DNA from: Tidjanibacter sp.
GTDB taxonomy: Bacteria > Bacteroidota > Bacteroidia > Bacteroidales > Rikenellaceae
Direction of reading: 5' to 3'
DNA length: 7,505 bases
Assembly (NCBI GenBank): GCA_017547065.1
Contig: JAFYRC010000238.1
Location: forward strand, 1-7,505
Part shown: positions 3,986 through 7,505 of the stretch, in pieces
Layout of the letters: each line of letters begins with the position of its first letter
How positions within the stretch are numbered: position 1 is the first letter of the stretch
The notes under the pieces: generated by a model
Database searches by the model: none
What the model was told of the DNA's origin: nothing
The model's input: the letters and a program-made list of their open reading frames with translations, nothing else
Made by a program: the position numbers and the translations under genes

Positions 3986-6900
3986 ATGCCACAATTCGTT
4001 CACCTTCACGTACATACACAATACTCCATCCTCGATGGAGCCGCCGCCATACCCGCAATCGTAAAACGAGCCGGAGAGTATGGTATGGAGGCTGTGGCCA
4101 TTACCGACCACGGTAATATGTATGGCGCCAAGGAGTTTTTCGACACCGCAACCAAGGCGGGCATCAAGCCCATCCTCGGTTGTGAGACCTACATCGTGGC
4201 CGACCGTTTCACCAAGAACAAAGACACCGAGCGTCGTTACCACCTCATACTCCTTGCCAAAAACGAAAAAGGATACCACAATCTCATAAAACTTGTGTCG
4301 CTTGGCTTCACCGAGGGTGCCTACTATGGCAAACCCCGTATTGACCACGCTTTGTTGGAGGAGTTGCACGAGGGTATCATCTGCTGTTCGGCTTGTATCG
4401 CGGGCGAGGTGCCCAAGGCGCTGTTGCGTGACGACGTGGCCGAGGCGGAGAGGATGATTGAGTGGTATAAGGGTGTCTTCGGTGAGGACTACTACATCGA
4501 GCTCCAGCGCCACGATCCCAAGGACCCCACTCGTCCACACGACGTGATTGAGGCCCAGAATAGGGTGAATGGTAAGCTTGTGGAGCTGGCCAAGAAGCAC
4601 GGCGTGAAGTACATCTGCACCAACGATGTGCACTTCACCGATGCCGACGACGCTATGGCCCACGACCACCTCATCTGCCTTAACACCGGTAAGGATATTG
4701 ACGACCCCACCCGTATGCGTTATACGGGCGAGGAGTATTTCAAGAGTCCCGACGAGATGGCTGCCCTCTTTGCCGACTATCCCGAGGCGCTCGAAACCAC
4801 CGTGGAGATTGCCGCCAAAGTGGAGTGCTACAAACTCGACCGTGGTCCTCTGATGCCCAACTTCGATGTGCCCGAGGCGCTCCAAATCGACGAGCAGAAG
4901 GTGAAGGAGAGTGTCTTGAAAAAGACCACCGATGAGGATGAGAAGGCTACTATTGAGGCTGTCGAGAGTATCTATGCCTATGCCGAGAGTCACCCCGAGG
5001 TGCACGAGAGGCTCACTGTGGCCAAGCAGTTCCAATACCTCACCCACCTTGTATATGAGGGTGCCCACGTGAGGTATGGTAAGGATCTCAGCGAAGAGAT
5101 TAGAAAACGTATCGACTACGAGTTGTCGGTGATTGAGAACATGGGTTTCCCCGGCTACTTCCTCATTGTGTGGGACTACATCCGTGCTGCGCGTGAGTTG
5201 GGTGTGTCGGTAGGTCCTGGCCGTGGCTCGGCTGCCGGTTCGGTGGTTGCCTACTGCTTGAAGATTACAAACATCGACCCAATTAAATATGACCTTCTGT
5301 TTGAGCGATTCCTCAACCCCGACCGTATCTCCATGCCTGATGTGGATGTGGACTTCGATGAGGACGGTAGGGCCGATGTGCTCAACTATGTGGTCGAGAA
5401 GTATGGCCGTAAGAGGGTTGCGCAGATTGTTACCTTCGGTACCATGGCGCCCAAAATGGCTATTAAGGATGTGGCCAGGGTGCAAAAATTACCCCTCCCC
5501 GAGAGTGACCGACTCACCAAACTAATTCCCGATAAGATTGAGAATAAGAAGGGCCAGAGCCCCTTCGACTGGCTCTACGAAAGCCAGCCCGAGTTTGCTG
5601 CCCAGCGACAGAGTTCCGACCCCCTGGTGCAGAACACCCTTAAGTATGCGGAGAAGCTCGAAGGCTCGGTGCGCCAAACGGGTGTGCACGCCTGCGGTGT
5701 GATTATCGGTAAGGACGACCTCGAAAAGTATGCTCCCATCGCTACGGCCAAGGATGCCGACCTTAACGTGGTGCAGTTTGAGGGTAAGTTTGTGGAGAGC
5801 GTGGGCCTTATCAAGATGGACTTCCTGGGTCTGAAAACCCTCTCTATTATTAAGGATGCATTGGAGAACGTGAGGCGTACCACGGGCAAGGTGATCGACA
5901 TCGACGCCATTCCGCTGGACGACAAGAAGACCTATGAGCTCTTCTCGCACGGCGACACCACCGGTGTGTTCCAGTTTGAGTCACCCGGTATGAAAAAGCA
6001 CCTCCGAGCGCTCCACCCGAGCCGCTTTGAGGACCTCATTGCAATGAACGCACTCTACCGCCCCGGCCCAATGGAGAAGATCCCCAACTTCATTGCCCGT
6101 AAGCACGGTAGGGAGAAGATTACATACGACATCTCCGTGATGGAGAAGTATCTCTACGACACCTATGGCATTACTGTCTATCAGGAGCAGGTGATGTTGC
6201 TCTCGCAGTTGCTGGGTGGATTCACGGGAGGTCAGGCCGATACCCTGCGTAAGGCGATGGGTAAGAAGCAGAAGGCTGTACTGGATAAGCTGAAACCCCA
6301 GTTTATCGAGGGTGCCAAGGCCAAGGGACACGACGAGGCCATCTTGGAGAAGATTTGGGGCGAGTGGGAGGCGTTTGCATCCTATGCGTTCAACAAATCG
6401 CACGCAACCTGCTATGCCTACGTGGCCTACCAGACTGCCTACCTAAAAGCACACTACCCCTCGGAGTTTATGGCTGCGCTGTTGAGCCGTAACCTCACGA
6501 GCCTTGATAAGCTCGCCAACTTCATGGACGAGTGTCGCAAGATGCGCTTGAAGGTGCTCGGTCCCGATGTGAACAAGAGTGTCAACACCTTCTCGGCCGA
6601 CAAGGAGGGAAACATCCGCTTCGGTATGGCCGGTATTAAGGGAGTGGGCGAGGCTGCTGTGGCAGAGCTCGTGGCCGAAAGGGAGCGCGGTGGTGAGTAT
6701 AAAGACATCTTCGACCTTGTGGAGCGTATCAACCTCCAAACGGTCAACCGCAAAAATATCGAAAACCTTGCACTTGCCGGTGCACTCGATTCCATACTCG
6801 GTTTCCACCGTAGCAAACTCTTTGCTGTGGATCCCAAAGACCCCACAGCTCCCAACTACTTGGAGCAGATTGTCAGGTATGGCTCGATGTTCCAGAACGA

Positions 6901-7505
6901 CAAGAACAATATGCAACAGAGCCTCTTTGGTGGCACGGTTGATGTGAGTGTACAACGTCCTGCAATGCCTGTGGTGACCGAGTGGACACAGTTGGAAACC
7001 CTCACAAGGGAGAGGGAGGTTACGGGTATGTACCTCTCGTCCCACCCGCTGGATGAGTACTCTGTTATTGTCAAAAAACTCTGCTCGGTGCAGCTCACGC
7101 AGTTTGCCAACCTGGCAGACCTGAATGGTAAGGATTTTCTTATCGGAGGTATGATCACTTCGGTTACGAACCTCACCACCCGCGAGGGTAAGGCCTATGG
7201 GCGATTTAAGTTGGAGGACTACTCGGGTGAGCACGAGTTTACGCTTTTCAGCAGGGAGTATGAGCAATTCCGCCCCTTCCTCTTCGAGAACGAAAGCCTC
7301 CTGATTAAGGGCTCTGTGCGCCCCAAGACCTACAAGCCCGACGAGTTGGAGGTTAAGCTTAACTCGATGATTAAGCTCGACAAGGTGAAGGACGAGGCTG
7401 TGTCGGAGGTGATTGCCAACATCTACCTCGAGGATATCACCCCCGAGTTTGTGGAGATGTTCACCAAGCAGATGAAACGCTCCAAGGGTAAGAGTCGACT
7501 CCACC
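3986..7505 (+). CDS. dnaE: DNA polymerase III alpha subunit, DnaE type (3' end beyond window)
   Basis: The replicative DNA polymerase catalytic subunit. The frame is open from ATG 3986 to the last base, giving 1173 complete residues without frameshift; the C-terminal end is cut off. The N-terminal PHP domain (about 1-280) has the expected metal ligands: H8 and H10 in HLHVHT, D17, H42 in TDHGNMYGA, E67 in GCETYI, H86, C137, and D214/H216 in TNDVHF. The polymerase core has GPGRGSAAGS (410-419), catalytic D454 and D456 in MPDVDVDF, and the third aspartate D612 in KMDFLGLKTL, matching E. coli D401, D403 and D555. Further landmarks are ALYRPGPM (689-696), YQEQVM (732-737), RKAMGKK (755-761), YAFNKSH (800-806), a helix-hairpin-helix GIKGVGEAAV (883-892), a likely beta-clamp-binding QQSLF (977-981), and an OB fold (about 1051-1115). 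A charged segment near 300-345 looks inserted relative to E. coli. The gene stands alone after its own promoter. Confidence 0.97.
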   Translation, partial: MPQFVHLHVHTQYSILDGAAAIPAIVKRAGEYGMEAVAITDHGNMYGAKEFFDTATKAGIKPILGCETYIVADRFTKNKDTERRYHLILLAKNEKGYHNLIKLVSLGFTEGAYYGKPRIDHALLEELHEGIICCSACIAGEVPKALLRDDVAEAERMIEWYKGVFGEDYYIELQRHDPKDPTRPHDVIEAQNRVNGKLVELAKKHGVKYICTNDVHFTDADDAMAHDHLICLNTGKDIDDPTRMRYTGEEYFKSPDEMAALFADYPEALETTVEIAAKVECYKLDRGPLMPNFDVPEALQIDEQKVKESVLKKTTDEDEKATIEAVESIYAYAESHPEVHERLTVAKQFQYLTHLVYEGAHVRYGKDLSEEIRKRIDYELSVIENMGFPGYFLIVWDYIRAARELGVSVGPGRGSAAGSVVAYCLKITNIDPIKYDLLFERFLNPDRISMPDVDVDFDEDGRADVLNYVVEKYGRKRVAQIVTFGTMAPKMAIKDVARVQKLPLPESDRLTKLIPDKIENKKGQSPFDWLYESQPEFAAQRQSSDPLVQNTLKYAEKLEGSVRQTGVHACGVIIGKDDLEKYAPIATAKDADLNVVQFEGKFVESVGLIKMDFLGLKTLSIIKDALENVRRTTGKVIDIDAIPLDDKKTYELFSHGDTTGVFQFESPGMKKHLRALHPSRFEDLIAMNALYRPGPMEKIPNFIARKHGREKITYDISVMEKYLYDTYGITVYQEQVMLLSQLLGGFTGGQADTLRKAMGKKQKAVLDKLKPQFIEGAKAKGHDEAILEKIWGEWEAFASYAFNKSHATCYAYVAYQTAYLKAHYPSEFMAALLSRNLTSLDKLANFMDECRKMRLKVLGPDVNKSVNTFSADKEGNIRFGMAGIKGVGEAAVAELVAERERGGEYKDIFDLVERINLQTVNRKNIENLALAGALDSILGFHRSKLFAVDPKDPTAPNYLEQIVRYGSMFQNDKNNMQQSLFGGTVDVSVQRPAMPVVTEWTQLETLTREREVTGMYLSSHPLDEYSVIVKKLCSVQLTQFANLADLNGKDFLIGGMITSVTNLTTREGKAYGRFKLEDYSGEHEFTLFSREYEQFRPFLFENESLLIKGSVRPKTYKPDELEVKLNSMIKLDKVKDEAVSEVIANIYLEDITPEFVEMFTKQMKRSKGKSRLH

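Noticed and set aside
3962..5485. 507-codon open frame on the minus strand
   Set aside because: It lies wholly opposite the start of dnaE, which has every expected catalytic motif. The predicted protein is His/Val/Leu-rich with no recognisable motif, as expected from the antisense of biased codons.
6443..7504. 353-codon open frame on the minus strand
   Set aside because: Antisense shadow of the C-terminal half of dnaE; same His/Leu/Val-rich composition, no motif, no promoter.

Overview
The window looks like ordinary chromosome from a Bacteroidales bacterium (phylum Bacteroidota), possibly Alistipes/Rikenellaceae-like. The evidence is: a PG0541-family transporter-associated protein; a glucosaminidase-LysM protein of the Bacteroidales type; two upstream sites matching the Bacteroidota -7 promoter element TAnnTTTG; little use of Shine-Dalgarno sites; and a DnaE-type DNA polymerase III alpha subunit with an apparently complete PHP metal site. 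The genus is a guess. I see no tRNA, rRNA, CRISPR array, insertion sequence or phage gene.

Layout. Positions 31-324 hold a small PII-like protein that probably ends an RND efflux operon lying mostly to the left of the window. A good promoter (335-363) then drives a secreted peptidoglycan-hydrolase-like protein (382-1236). A 95-bp spacer with a hairpin and a heptameric tandem repeat precedes a tight, same-strand run of three genes: an unrecognised cytosolic protein (1332-2015), a YqaA/DedA-family membrane protein (2033-2677) and shikimate dehydrogenase aroE (2711-3448). The run is closed by a strong intrinsic terminator (3473-3513). A 173-bp gene-free stretch (3449-3621) holds this terminator and several short degenerate tandem repeats.

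A small DUF2007-type gene (3622-3852, minus strand) diverges from dnaE (3986 to beyond the right edge, plus strand) across a 133-bp promoter region. dnaE fills almost half the window and is open and in frame to the last base, so only its C-terminal end is missing. The long antisense ORFs opposite dnaE and the glucosaminidase are frame shadows.

How the genes work together: the window is mostly housekeeping (replication, aromatic amino acid biosynthesis, cell-wall turnover, membrane maintenance) and the genes do not form one pathway. I found no new system. The least explained signal is the set of heptamer-period tandem repeats confined to two of the spacers; one repeat family appears in both spacers in opposite orientation.
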